Shown piece after piece: positions 26,457 through 34,333 of a stretch of 45,873 nucleotides of DNA. Position 1 is the stretch's first letter; each line of letters begins with the position of its first letter. A program made the position numbers and the translations under genes. The notes beneath the pieces were generated by a model. It was not told the DNA's origin and ran no database searches. It saw only the letters and a program-made list of their open reading frames with translations. This stretch comes from an uncultured Leptolinea sp. (lineage in GTDB: Bacteria; Chloroflexota; Anaerolineae; Anaerolineales; Anaerolineaceae): assembly GCA_903828565.1 (NCBI GenBank), contig CAIKMQ010000021.1, forward strand, positions 1-45,873, given 5' to 3'.

Positions 26457-26939
26457 ATGAGCGACCTTATCGATATCAAAGTTAATGTCAATGGACAACT
26501 GTACGAACGTTCGGTTGAACCGCGCATGCTCCTAAGTGATTTCATCCGGTTCGAGCTTGGACTGGGTGGAACCCATGTTGGCTGCGAGCATGGTGTCTGT
26601 GGTACCTGCACCATTCTTTTCGATGGTAAACCTCAGCGTTCCTGTATCACTTTTGCGGTTCTGGCTGATGGGCATACGATCGAAACTGTCGAAAGCCTGG
26701 GAACACCTGAGAAAATGAGTACCCTCCAGCAGGCATTTCAAGAGAAGCATGGCGCACAGTGCGGTTTCTGTACCCCTGGAATCCTGATGACCATGACCGC
26801 CTTTCTAAAAGAGAATCCTCACCCGTCTGAAGAAGAGATCCGCGAGGGCATAGATGGCAATCTCTGTCGTTGCACAGGCTATCAGAATATTATTGAGGCA
26901 GTGAAGCTGGCCGCTGAGAACATGGACAGCAAAAGCTGA
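26457..26939 (+). CDS. Molybdenum hydroxylase 2Fe-2S subunit (CoxS/XdhC-like)
   Basis: A 160-aa small subunit with two 2Fe-2S clusters. The plant-ferredoxin type cluster uses GCEHGVCGTCTILFDG plus the later RSC (about residues 41-63). The second cluster uses CGFCTPGILMTM and CRCTGYQNI (about 101-140). AGGAG precedes the ATG. It connects the molybdenum centre to FAD in the complex with the two neighbouring subunits. Confidence 0.95.
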   Translation: MSDLIDIKVNVNGQLYERSVEPRMLLSDFIRFELGLGGTHVGCEHGVCGTCTILFDGKPQRSCITFAVLADGHTIETVESLGTPEKMSTLQQAFQEKHGAQCGFCTPGILMTMTAFLKENPHPSEEEIREGIDGNLCRCTGYQNIIEAVKLAAENMDSKS

Positions 26940-26951
26940 AAGGATAACCCC

Positions 26952-29306
26952 ATGGAGAAGAAATACCTTGGACAACGCGTAATAAGGAATGAAGATCCAC
27001 GCATCCTTACCGGGCGTGGTAAGTACATGGCGGATATTACCTATCACAACATGCTGCATGCCGCCTTCCTCCGCAGCGACTATCCCCATGCAAAATTAAA
27101 CAGCGTGGATATCAGTGCTGCGCTAGAAATACCCGGGGTCATCGCCATCTACACCGCAGAAGACCTCGGTGACTACTGGCATCCCGGCCCGGTCCTTGTG
27201 CCCGCACCGCATTCCATTCCAGGCATCACCGCAAATTCACGTACGCAAATCCCGATCGTCAAGGATATCATCCATCACCAGGGTGAAGTTCTTGCAATGG
27301 TAGTTGCTGAGAACCGATACATTGCAGAAGACGCTTTGGCTTCCATTTACGTGGATAGTGACCCTCTGGATGCTGTAGAAAATGTCGAAGCAGCGTTGAA
27401 GCCTGGCAGCCCTCTCGTTCACGAAGAATTAGGCACCAATATTGCCACCTATGTACGTCAGGAACGCGGCAATTTTGCCGAATGTAAAACCAAAGCCGAC
27501 CATGTCATCCATCAAAAATTCATTATGGACCGTGGCAGTGCGGGTGCAATGGAGAACCGTGGATTTTGCGCCAATTGGGATGAAGATGCCCAGCAGCTGA
27601 CCATCCACTGCAATACACAAAGCCCGTCCGGCTTGCGGAACAGTATGGCTGCCTGGTTCGGCATCCCTGAGCAACGGGTGCGAGTGGTAGTTCCGTTTGT
27701 AGGCGGTGGTTTTGGCCCGAAAGTCATGACCAATCAACCGGAAGAAGTTTTGTGTACATTCGCTTCGATCAAATTACATCGGCCAGTTAAATGGTTGGAA
27801 GACCGCGCAGAGAACTTCATCGGCACAACCGCTGAGCGTGTGCAAGTCCATGACTGTGAGATTGCCTTCAACAAAGATGGTAAAGTGCTAGGAGTTCGCG
27901 ATTCATTCTTGTACGATACCGGTGCTTTTAATCCCTATACCGCTACCATCCCCCTGAACACACAGACCCATACCACGGGTATGTACGACATCCCGGTTTT
28001 TCTCACCGAGTTCACCTCAGTATTCACAAACAAAATGATCTGCTCGCCTGTCCGAGGTGCCGGGCGAACCTATGGTGTGTTCGTCATGGAACGCATGCTC
28101 GATATGGTTGCCAGAAAACTCAATGTGGACCCTGCCAAAGTACGCGAGATCAACCTCATCGCTGCGGAAGCCAAATTCCCTCTGGAAACCGGTATTATCG
28201 CCCAGGATTTTGCACAGTTCGTACTTGATAGCGGTAATTATCCGGCCGTCTTGAAAAAAGCCAGAGAAATGATCGGCTACGAGGACTTCAAGAAGAACCA
28301 GCAGCCAAAATTTAGAGCAGAGGGCCGTTATGTTGGGATCGGCCTCGTTCTGTTCACTGAGAACACAGGCGTAGGCCCTTACGAAGGGACCAAGATCACA
28401 GTAGGTAATAGCGGCAAGGTCTTTGCGTCATCTATTTATGGAACGCAAGGACAGGGCCATTTCACGGTTTTTGCACAGATTGTTGCAGATCAGATCGGCT
28501 GCAAAGTAGAAGATGTGATCATTGAAACCGGGGATACCGACAAATTCGCCTGGGGAACCGGTACTTTTGCCAGCCGTGGAGCTACCGTTCTAGGGAATGC
28601 GTATCACCACACAGCCACCCTGGTACGCGCAAAGATCCTGGCGACTGCTAGCCGCCTTTTCAACGTACCTGAAAGCGAACTGGAACTTGGCGATGGTATG
28701 GTGAAAGTTGCGGACATGCCGGACAAATTCATTAAACTCGGCGACCTCGCCACCAAAGCCAACCCAATGCGCGGAACGATTAAACCGGGAACTGAACCCG
28801 GGCTCGAAGCGACTGGCTTCTATGCTCCACCATACGGCGCAACTGCCTACGGGGCGGCGGCAGCCATTATGGAAATTGATCCACTTTCTTTCAATATTAA
28901 ATTCCATAAATTTATCTTTGTGGATGACTGCGGCACAGTGATCAATCCCATGATCCTGGATGGCCAACTACACGGCGGCATCCAGATGGGTGTTGGGAAT
29001 GCATACTTTGAGAAGCTGGTTTATGACGAGAATGCCCAGCTCTTGAATGGTTCCCTGATGGACTATCTCATCCCACGGGCAACCGATATGCCAACAAAAA
29101 TGGAGATCGGGCATCTGAATACACCCTCCCCTCTGAACCCTCTGGGTATCAAAGGAGTTGGCGAATCGGGAACTATCCCCATTCCTCCGCTTTACTGCCA
29201 GGCGATCGAAGATGCGTTTAACCTTCCCGACCTGTTCATAACAGAAGTTCCCCTGAGCCCCAGCATTGTATATTCGTTGGTTGAAGAGGCGAAGGCAAAG
29301 AAATAA
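26952..29306 (+). CDS. Molybdenum hydroxylase catalytic subunit (xanthine dehydrogenase family)
   Basis: A 784-aa large subunit binding the molybdopterin cofactor. GRGKYMADI opens the a/b hammerhead domain, GGGFGPKVMTNQPEE (about residue 255) and RGAGRTYGVFVMERMLD (about 365) line the cofactor site, and the essential glutamate is Glu738 in KGVGESGTIPIPP. The CO dehydrogenase loop AYRCSFR is absent, so CO is not the substrate. Members of this clade hydroxylate N-heterocycles or aldehydes. Given the permease and hydrolase neighbours, a pyrimidine such as uracil is my inferred substrate. AAAGGA lies 8 nt before the ATG. Confidence 0.9.
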   Translation: MEKKYLGQRVIRNEDPRILTGRGKYMADITYHNMLHAAFLRSDYPHAKLNSVDISAALEIPGVIAIYTAEDLGDYWHPGPVLVPAPHSIPGITANSRTQIPIVKDIIHHQGEVLAMVVAENRYIAEDALASIYVDSDPLDAVENVEAALKPGSPLVHEELGTNIATYVRQERGNFAECKTKADHVIHQKFIMDRGSAGAMENRGFCANWDEDAQQLTIHCNTQSPSGLRNSMAAWFGIPEQRVRVVVPFVGGGFGPKVMTNQPEEVLCTFASIKLHRPVKWLEDRAENFIGTTAERVQVHDCEIAFNKDGKVLGVRDSFLYDTGAFNPYTATIPLNTQTHTTGMYDIPVFLTEFTSVFTNKMICSPVRGAGRTYGVFVMERMLDMVARKLNVDPAKVREINLIAAEAKFPLETGIIAQDFAQFVLDSGNYPAVLKKAREMIGYEDFKKNQQPKFRAEGRYVGIGLVLFTENTGVGPYEGTKITVGNSGKVFASSIYGTQGQGHFTVFAQIVADQIGCKVEDVIIETGDTDKFAWGTGTFASRGATVLGNAYHHTATLVRAKILATASRLFNVPESELELGDGMVKVADMPDKFIKLGDLATKANPMRGTIKPGTEPGLEATGFYAPPYGATAYGAAAAIMEIDPLSFNIKFHKFIFVDDCGTVINPMILDGQLHGGIQMGVGNAYFEKLVYDENAQLLNGSLMDYLIPRATDMPTKMEIGHLNTPSPLNPLGIKGVGESGTIPIPPLYCQAIEDAFNLPDLFITEVPLSPSIVYSLVEEAKAKK

Positions 29307-29328
29307 TCAGAAGTAAAAGGAGTAAAAA

Positions 29329-29775
29329 ATGGAAATAAAAGGCGATTATACTTTCAATGGTCCGCGTCCGGTTGTTTGGAGTGTACTGCGGGATGTTAAT
29401 ATTCTGGCTACAGCCATCCCAGGCGAAACCACATTGAAGCCCATTTCTGCAACAGAATACGAAGGCAGTATCAAATTGAAGATCGGCCCGGTCAGCGGTG
29501 TTTTCGCGGGAAAACTAACCGTTGCCGATGAAGTTGTCCCCGAGAGCTGCACCCTGATCATTGAAGGTAAAGGCGGGGCAGGGTTCGCCAAGGGAACAGG
29601 CTATATTAAACTGACTGAACAGCCTGACAACAAAACATTAATGCAATATACTGGCGAACTTGGCATTGGCGGAAAATTAGCCAGCGTCGGCCAGCGTATG
29701 ATTGACAGTGTGGCCAAAAGCATGATCAAAGGCGGCCTGGAAAAACTTGAGAAGGAGGTCGCGCAACGTTTGTAG
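29329..29775 (+). CDS. CoxG-like SRPBCC-domain protein
   Basis: A 148-aa protein of the CoxG/SRPBCC family: MEIKGDYTFNGPRPVVWSVLRD at the start, AIPGETTLKP near residue 31 and FAGKLTVADEV near 62, with a helical C-terminus ending in a Lys/Glu-rich stretch. In CO-oxidising bacteria CoxG helps to place the molybdenum enzyme at the membrane; related proteins accompany other Mo hydroxylases. It is 22 nt after the large subunit with AAAGGAG upstream, so a helper role for this enzyme is likely. Confidence 0.85.
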   Translation: MEIKGDYTFNGPRPVVWSVLRDVNILATAIPGETTLKPISATEYEGSIKLKIGPVSGVFAGKLTVADEVVPESCTLIIEGKGGAGFAKGTGYIKLTEQPDNKTLMQYTGELGIGGKLASVGQRMIDSVAKSMIKGGLEKLEKEVAQRL

Positions 29776-29804
29776 AGATTGAGTGTTATTCATCATAGAA
29801 ATGA

Positions 29805-29841
29805 AGTCTGTCTTGACAGACTGTGCTAAAATTAATTTATT
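29805..29841 (+). promoter_or_regulatory. Perfect inverted repeat overlapping a candidate promoter
   Basis: AGTCTGTC-TT-GACAGACT (29805-29822) is a perfect 8-bp inverted repeat containing TTGACA (29813-29818). A weak -10 TTTATT lies at 29836-29841 with 17-nt spacing. It may be an operator over an internal promoter for the small membrane gene and permease, or a weak stem after the CoxG-like gene. Confidence 0.45.
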
Positions 29842-29864
29842 GTAAAATCATTGGAGGATATACT

Positions 29865-30050
29865 GTGTCTGGTAAAGTTGAAGAAAAAGAATTATCTGAA
29901 GAAGAAGTAATTGGTGAAAAGCTCTCCCAGGAATACCGCACCAAGGTTTCCTTTAAGGAAAGTGCTGAATTAAGAATGGTCCTTTATGTAGTTCCGGCTG
30001 CTCTTATTCTGATCACCATTGCTGTTGTTCTTTCCAAATTAAAATACTAA
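29865..30050 (+). CDS. Single-pass small membrane protein of the operon
   Basis: A 61-aa protein starting with GTG at 29865, chosen because GGAGG lies 7 nt upstream; the longer in-frame opening at 29823 would have no SD. Residues 1-37 are strongly charged (Glu- and Lys-rich), then a single hydrophobic helix (about 38-57) ends in a short basic tail. No family is recognised. Sitting between the Mo hydroxylase genes and the permease, it could be an accessory subunit of the permease or a membrane anchor for the enzyme; both are guesses. Confidence 0.65.
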   Translation: MSGKVEEKELSEEEVIGEKLSQEYRTKVSFKESAELRMVLYVVPAALILITIAVVLSKLKY

Positions 30051-30059
30051 TTAGTACTT

Positions 30060-30090
30060 AACTGATCTGGATACAATATCCAGATCAGTT
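30060..30090 (+). terminator. Perfect 14-bp hairpin between small membrane gene and permease
   Basis: AACTGATCTGGATA (30060-30073) and its exact complement (30077-30090) flank CAA; the tail is GCTTTT. The short T-run suggests partial termination or mRNA processing that sets different levels for the permease. Confidence 0.6.
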
Positions 30091-30192
30091 GCTTTTGGAA
30101 GGAGGTGGTGTTATCGAGTAAAACCGGAAGTAAGTCGCATTTTTTGAAACAAAAATTTTGTTCAATAATTTCACTAAGGAAGGAATATTCTA

Positions 30193-31614
30193 ATGGCTGC
30201 TCAAAACAAAGTATTAGGCTATCTGCCAAATGATCAACCTCCGTTTGGCCAGTTAGTTCTTCTCGCCTTACAGCACGTGCTCACAATGTTCCCCGCTACC
30301 GTGCTCTGCGCTCTGCTGATGCACTTCGATGTATCGGTAGTTCTCACGATCACCGGCCTCGGAACCATTGTCGCCCTGCTTGGTGCCAAGTTTGCCATGG
30401 GGAAATACATTCCCCTGTATTACGGCTCCAGCTTCTCCTACATCGCTGCGGTTGCCATGGTTGTCAATGCCCTGGAACCCGGTTTAGGTTTTGGTGTTAC
30501 CGCCAAACCTGAAACCATCGCTGTTGTTCAGGCTGGTTTCTTGGCGACTGGTGTTTTGAATGTCCTTGTTGGTCTCATCATCCGCCTTTCAGGTGGTAAA
30601 GAATCCATCGACAAGGTCCTTCCTCCCATCATCACCGGTTCCGTTGCATGCACCATCGGTATTGGCCTGGGCTACACTGCCCTGACCATGGCTTCCGGTA
30701 CCTGCTGCGGTGTTGATCCTGCTGCTACCCCCGCTGTAACTTTGCAGTGGTGGGGAGTTGCAATGATCACCATGGTAGCTACGGTGCTCTTCTCTGTGTA
30801 CCTGCAGAACAAGGGCTTCATCGGAATGCTCCCGATCCTTCTGGGTGGTATCGTTGGCTACATCGCTGCTATTCTCTTTGGCCTTCGCTCACTCACCGGA
30901 ATCTTCACCTCCAACCTCTTCATTCTGCCGCATGTCACGATGCCGAACTTCGCCAGCCCGATGACTGCAACAGTTTTGATGGGTGTAGGTGTCATGGCTA
31001 TCGCCACCATCCCCGAATCCACCGCTCACCTCTATCAGATCTCCCTGTATGTTGATCACCTGGCTGAAGAACAAGGCCGCGAGAAGTATCAACTTTCCCG
31101 CTACATCGGCCTGAACCTGATGCTCGATGGTCTTGATGACATCATCAATGGTATCTTCGGCTCCACCGCCGGTACCAACTACGGTGAGAACAACTCCCTG
31201 ATGGTCATCACCCGCAACTACTCCGGCCCCGTCTTGATCGGCGCTGGCGTTATCGCGATTATCTTGGGCTTCATTGGTCCACTTCGCGATGCCGTCAATT
31301 CCATCCCGACAGCCGTTGCTGGTGGTTTGATGATCTACCTGTTCGGTGTAATCGGCATGCAGGGTATTGCTCTGATGATCGCTGAAAAAGTTAACCTCTA
31401 TGATCCCCGCCAGCTCGCAATCGGCGCCATCATCCTGGTTACTGGTATCGGTGGCACCATTGGTTACCCCAATGGTCTACCGGTTCCCCTGCTGAAGAGC
31501 GTCTTCCCCGGTGGCTGGCCGCCGATCGCGACCGGTGCTGTTGTCGGTATTCTGCTGAACCTAATCTTCATCTGGTTCAAGCCCTCCTTCGAGCGCAAAG
31601 CAGTTACCAAGTAA
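30193..31614 (+). CDS. NCS2-family uracil permease (UraA type)
   Basis: A 473-aa transporter with about 14 hydrophobic segments. It aligns by eye with E. coli UraA over its length: LALQHVLTMFPATVL, YYGSSFSYI (Phe81), IPESTAHL (Glu275, His279) and GTNYGENNSLMVITRNYS (Gly331, Glu332). These correspond to UraA Phe73, Glu241, His245, Gly289 and Glu290, which bind uracil; xanthine permeases lack the YGEN motif. One deviation: the NAT signature has Ser335 where Gly is usual. A proton symporter for uracil or a close relative is expected. GGAAGGA precedes the ATG. It is the last gene before a strong terminator. Confidence 0.9.
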   Translation: MAAQNKVLGYLPNDQPPFGQLVLLALQHVLTMFPATVLCALLMHFDVSVVLTITGLGTIVALLGAKFAMGKYIPLYYGSSFSYIAAVAMVVNALEPGLGFGVTAKPETIAVVQAGFLATGVLNVLVGLIIRLSGGKESIDKVLPPIITGSVACTIGIGLGYTALTMASGTCCGVDPAATPAVTLQWWGVAMITMVATVLFSVYLQNKGFIGMLPILLGGIVGYIAAILFGLRSLTGIFTSNLFILPHVTMPNFASPMTATVLMGVGVMAIATIPESTAHLYQISLYVDHLAEEQGREKYQLSRYIGLNLMLDGLDDIINGIFGSTAGTNYGENNSLMVITRNYSGPVLIGAGVIAIILGFIGPLRDAVNSIPTAVAGGLMIYLFGVIGMQGIALMIAEKVNLYDPRQLAIGAIILVTGIGGTIGYPNGLPVPLLKSVFPGGWPPIATGAVVGILLNLIFIWFKPSFERKAVTK

Positions 31615-31626
31615 TTGATCTGATGT

Positions 31627-31662
31627 AAAAATAATGGGCGGGTCCTCCCGCCCATTATTTTT
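31627..31662. terminator. Perfect 16-bp bidirectional terminator ending the operon
   Basis: AAAAATAATGGGCGGG (31627-31642) and its exact complement (31647-31662) flank a TCCT loop; the stem ends in T5. It closes the operon that begins at 20760, yet lies just 19 nt before the next start codon. Confidence 0.93.
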
Positions 31663-31681
31663 CTGAATTTCTGGATATCCT

Positions 31682-32542
31682 ATGAACATACTAGTCACTG
31701 GGGCTGCCGGAAAAACTGGTAAGGAAATTATCCGGCAATTAAATATAATTGGTTACTCACCTTCAATTGTCATACATTCTTCTTCCTCACTATCCGAAGT
31801 AAATCAGCTGACCATTTCGTCAATCCATATAGGTGATATAGGTTCCCCTGAATTTATTGATGATGTCCTTTCTGGTGTTGATATTATTTATTTAATTATG
31901 CCTAACATGTACTCTTCTGAGGATACTGTTGGCAGAAATATTATTTCCACTGCATCCAAATGCAACATCAAAAAGATCGTTTATCACTCCGTGCTTCACC
32001 CGCAAACTGAGGCTATGCCTCATCACTGGAAAAAATGCCGTGTTGAAGAAGCGTTAGTGTCTTCGTCAATCCGATATACAATTCTACAACCCACAGCCTA
32101 TATGCAAAACCTGCTTGGTTATAAAAATCAGATCAATTCTGGCTTGTTTGCAATGCCATATCATGAAACTTCTATGATTTCATTGGTCGATTTGATGGAT
32201 GTATCAGAAGTGGCTGCCAAAGTGTTATCAGATCAGGATGGCTGGTCTGATTATGCAACCTACGAATTAGTTGGGAGTAACCCATTATCCCAAATTGAAG
32301 TTGCCCAAGCCTTATCCAGAATCCTATGTAAACCAATTACAGCTTCTCACATACCCCATGAAATATGGGAGCAACAAGCAGCTGTTCAAAAATTGCCTGA
32401 TTACACAAGAGCAACTTTGAAATCTATGTTTAGCTTTTACTCTCAATTTGGCCTGAAAGGGTCCCCGGATACTCTCACAAAGTTACTTGGTCGAGCCCCT
32501 ACTTCACTTGATGATTTCCTGAACCGCGAGTATATTAAGTAA
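31682..32542 (+). CDS. NmrA-like NAD(P)-binding SDR-type protein
   Basis: A 286-aa Rossmann-fold protein. The N-terminal MNILVTGAAGKTGKEII is a GxxGxxG dinucleotide-binding loop of the atypical/NmrA SDR type; IIYLIMPNM and KKIVYHSVLHPQ follow, and the catalytic YxxxK of classical SDRs is not evident. Such proteins act as quinone or flavin reductases, epimerase relatives or redox sensors. It begins only 19 nt after the strong terminator, with a weak GGAT as SD. Two unknown genes follow closely. Confidence 0.75.
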   Translation: MNILVTGAAGKTGKEIIRQLNIIGYSPSIVIHSSSSLSEVNQLTISSIHIGDIGSPEFIDDVLSGVDIIYLIMPNMYSSEDTVGRNIISTASKCNIKKIVYHSVLHPQTEAMPHHWKKCRVEEALVSSSIRYTILQPTAYMQNLLGYKNQINSGLFAMPYHETSMISLVDLMDVSEVAAKVLSDQDGWSDYATYELVGSNPLSQIEVAQALSRILCKPITASHIPHEIWEQQAAVQKLPDYTRATLKSMFSFYSQFGLKGSPDTLTKLLGRAPTSLDDFLNREYIK

Positions 32543-32562
32543 ATATTATCTAGGAGGTAATT

Positions 32563-33087
32563 TTGGATCAGAATCGTTCCCAACATTATAACTACACACA
32601 TGAAACTATTCCTTATGTTTTTCATAAGAATGGTGATGAATTCTTCAAGTATCTAGAAAAAGATGGTTTGAAATTCATTAAATTCTGGTGGAAACATCTT
32701 GAAGAGAATTTAGGCACAAAGATTCTCTCATCTGCTGAAGGCCTGACCTATCAATTACGATATGCTAAGGATAAAAGCGGTATGCCGGTTTCAATTGCGC
32801 TGATCACTTTGCCTAAACCACAAACAATTGGTGAAGTGTTCTATGTCATCTGTTTAAAATACTCAGCTAAAAAGACTTTCCTTGCTCGGTTTTTCCTATT
32901 ACGTCTCCCAACCACTCGTATTCAGGCTTTACAGCTTGAAGGAACTGATGATCTAGGGAATCCAATCACCGGGTTGTACGAACTTACACCGAGAGCAAGG
33001 AATATTCGGATTCGAAATCAAGATTTCTGCTCGCTCGATGAATTCTATACTATAGTTCTATCGGATCTTCACCTGGAAAGGGCATAA
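32563..33087 (+). CDS. Conserved-looking soluble protein of unknown function
   Basis: A 174-aa protein starting with TTG, supported by AGGAGG 5 nt upstream. It has no signal peptide or membrane helix. Aromatic and basic residues are frequent (FWWKHLEENLG near residue 41; LARFFLLRLPTTRIQALQLEG near 108). No family is recognised. It lies 20 nt after the NmrA-like gene and 3 nt before a small membrane gene, so the three form one unit. Confidence 0.6.
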   Translation: MDQNRSQHYNYTHETIPYVFHKNGDEFFKYLEKDGLKFIKFWWKHLEENLGTKILSSAEGLTYQLRYAKDKSGMPVSIALITLPKPQTIGEVFYVICLKYSAKKTFLARFFLLRLPTTRIQALQLEGTDDLGNPITGLYELTPRARNIRIRNQDFCSLDEFYTIVLSDLHLERA

Positions 33088-33090
33088 ATA

Positions 33091-33450
33091 ATGGACATCT
33101 TTAAAGATACTGGAATGATCATTGTTGTCGTTGTTTTATTCATCTTCTATCTTCGAATTATGCAATTACGTGGAAAGAAAAAGAAATTAGAACATCAAGC
33201 CGCGCTTGCCCGTCTGAAAGAATCAAATAAGAAAAAAGGTTTGGTGTCTCCCTCAATAAAGAACCGAAATACCCCACCATTTGCAATTACCAGTTGGCTA
33301 CTGGTAGCTTTTGCTGTCGTGCTTATGTTGATTGGTGTGACCATTCGTTCCACAATAGTTTTCAGTCAAGCTATTGAGACGTACTGGTGGATTCCCACAA
33401 CGGCTGGTATTCTGGCTTTTCTCTTCTGTTTCAAAGTAGAAGTCAAATAA
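33091..33450 (+). CDS. Small membrane protein of unknown function
   Basis: A 119-aa protein. A hydrophobic helix (about residues 8-23) is followed by a strongly basic, possibly coiled segment (RGKKKKLEHQAALARLKESNKKKG) and two more helices (about 67-88 and 98-114). No family is recognised. It starts 3 nt after the previous stop with AAAGGG upstream and ends the plus-strand unit at a shared terminator. Confidence 0.6.
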   Translation: MDIFKDTGMIIVVVVLFIFYLRIMQLRGKKKKLEHQAALARLKESNKKKGLVSPSIKNRNTPPFAITSWLLVAFAVVLMLIGVTIRSTIVFSQAIETYWWIPTTAGILAFLFCFKVEVK

Positions 33451-33465
33451 TACCCCCCTTGATAC

Positions 33466-33498
33466 AAAGAAGCCTGGAGAAATCCAGACTTCTTTTTT
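33466..33498. terminator. Bidirectional terminator between convergent units
   Basis: AAAGAAG-CCTGGA (33466-33478) pairs with TCCAG-A-CTTCTTT (33483-33495) around GAAA with one C/A mismatch, ending in T6. It separates the plus-strand trio from the minus-strand signalling genes. Confidence 0.8.
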
Positions 33499-34333
33499 AC
33501 CTGCGAAACCCAACACGATAAATAAAGATATATATCCCAAATAGAAAGCTTGAAATAAATATCGGGTTTGTTATTCCCTTTTGTGCCTGTGTGAGATACC
33601 CCGCAATATAAGTTCCCGCCCCTACCATAACCTGCACACCACCAGGGATCAAAGGCCACCAGATGAAGTGGTCCCAGATTACCCGTGAACTGATGGTAAT
33701 GAGCACCCATCCCAGACCGAACCAAACCAGCATAACCCCTGTTTGAGCGACTGGACTATTGATCAGTAACCGCGTCCATGAGAACCCAATGCCCGTTCCC
33801 ATAGAAAGAACAATGCTGCCGGCTATGATCAAACCAAACATTTTGCGGCCAATTCCCCAGATTAAAAGCCCCATACCAACAGCCAGCCCTGTGTAAAAGA
33901 TCAAGTCTAACCAGCTGAATGCGCTCGAAGAGACTCCATAAATCAGAGAGATTAATGTCAAGGCTGGCATTAACATCCACCAGTGGACTTTTTTGAAACG
34001 TATCCAGCTGAGCAGCAGCAAAGCCAGCCATCCCAATCCCAGTGCAACGGCTTCGATCAATAAATCTGAGGATACTAACTGGAGAGAGCCGCTATTCTGG
34101 AATGATCGAAATACTGGCAAAAAGACGGCAGCCATTGTGATCGTTGTGGAGGTGATCCATCCCTGCTTACCCAGAATGATTCCAAGTATCCACTCTGTCA
34201 ATGTCGCTACTAAAATGATCATTAACGGGATTGATGTGTTTTTAGTGGTAAAACCAATAATGACCGCCTGTAGAATGATAAAACCATAGACGATTGGGTT
34301 GATTATTCCAAATCTTTCTTCAGATGATCTCAT
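33497..34333 (-). CDS. Polytopic membrane protein linked to a two-component system
   Basis: A 278-aa hydrophobic protein with about eight membrane segments and few charged residues. No family is recognised. Its ATG overlaps the response-regulator stop as ATGA, so translation is coupled to the two-component genes and a sensory or target role in that system is likely (inference). It is the last gene of the minus-strand cluster. Confidence 0.65.
   Translation of the reverse strand: MRSSEERFGIINPIVYGFIILQAVIIGFTTKNTSIPLMIILVATLTEWILGIILGKQGWITSTTITMAAVFLPVFRSFQNSGSLQLVSSDLLIEAVALGLGWLALLLLSWIRFKKVHWWMLMPALTLISLIYGVSSSAFSWLDLIFYTGLAVGMGLLIWGIGRKMFGLIIAGSIVLSMGTGIGFSWTRLLINSPVAQTGVMLVWFGLGWVLITISSRVIWDHFIWWPLIPGGVQVMVGAGTYIAGYLTQAQKGITNPIFISSFLFGIYIFIYRVGFRR

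Noticed and set aside
26952-29306. Aerobic carbon monoxide dehydrogenase (CoxL) with CoxM, CoxS and CoxG neighbours
   Set aside because: The CoxL active-site loop AYRCSFR is missing; the region reads RGAGRTYG as in other Mo hydroxylases, and the permease and hydrolase neighbours do not fit CO oxidation.
30108-30192. Leader peptide gene starting at GTG 30108
   Set aside because: The GTG overlaps the strong SD itself, so spacing is impossible, and the frame runs out of register into the permease gene.
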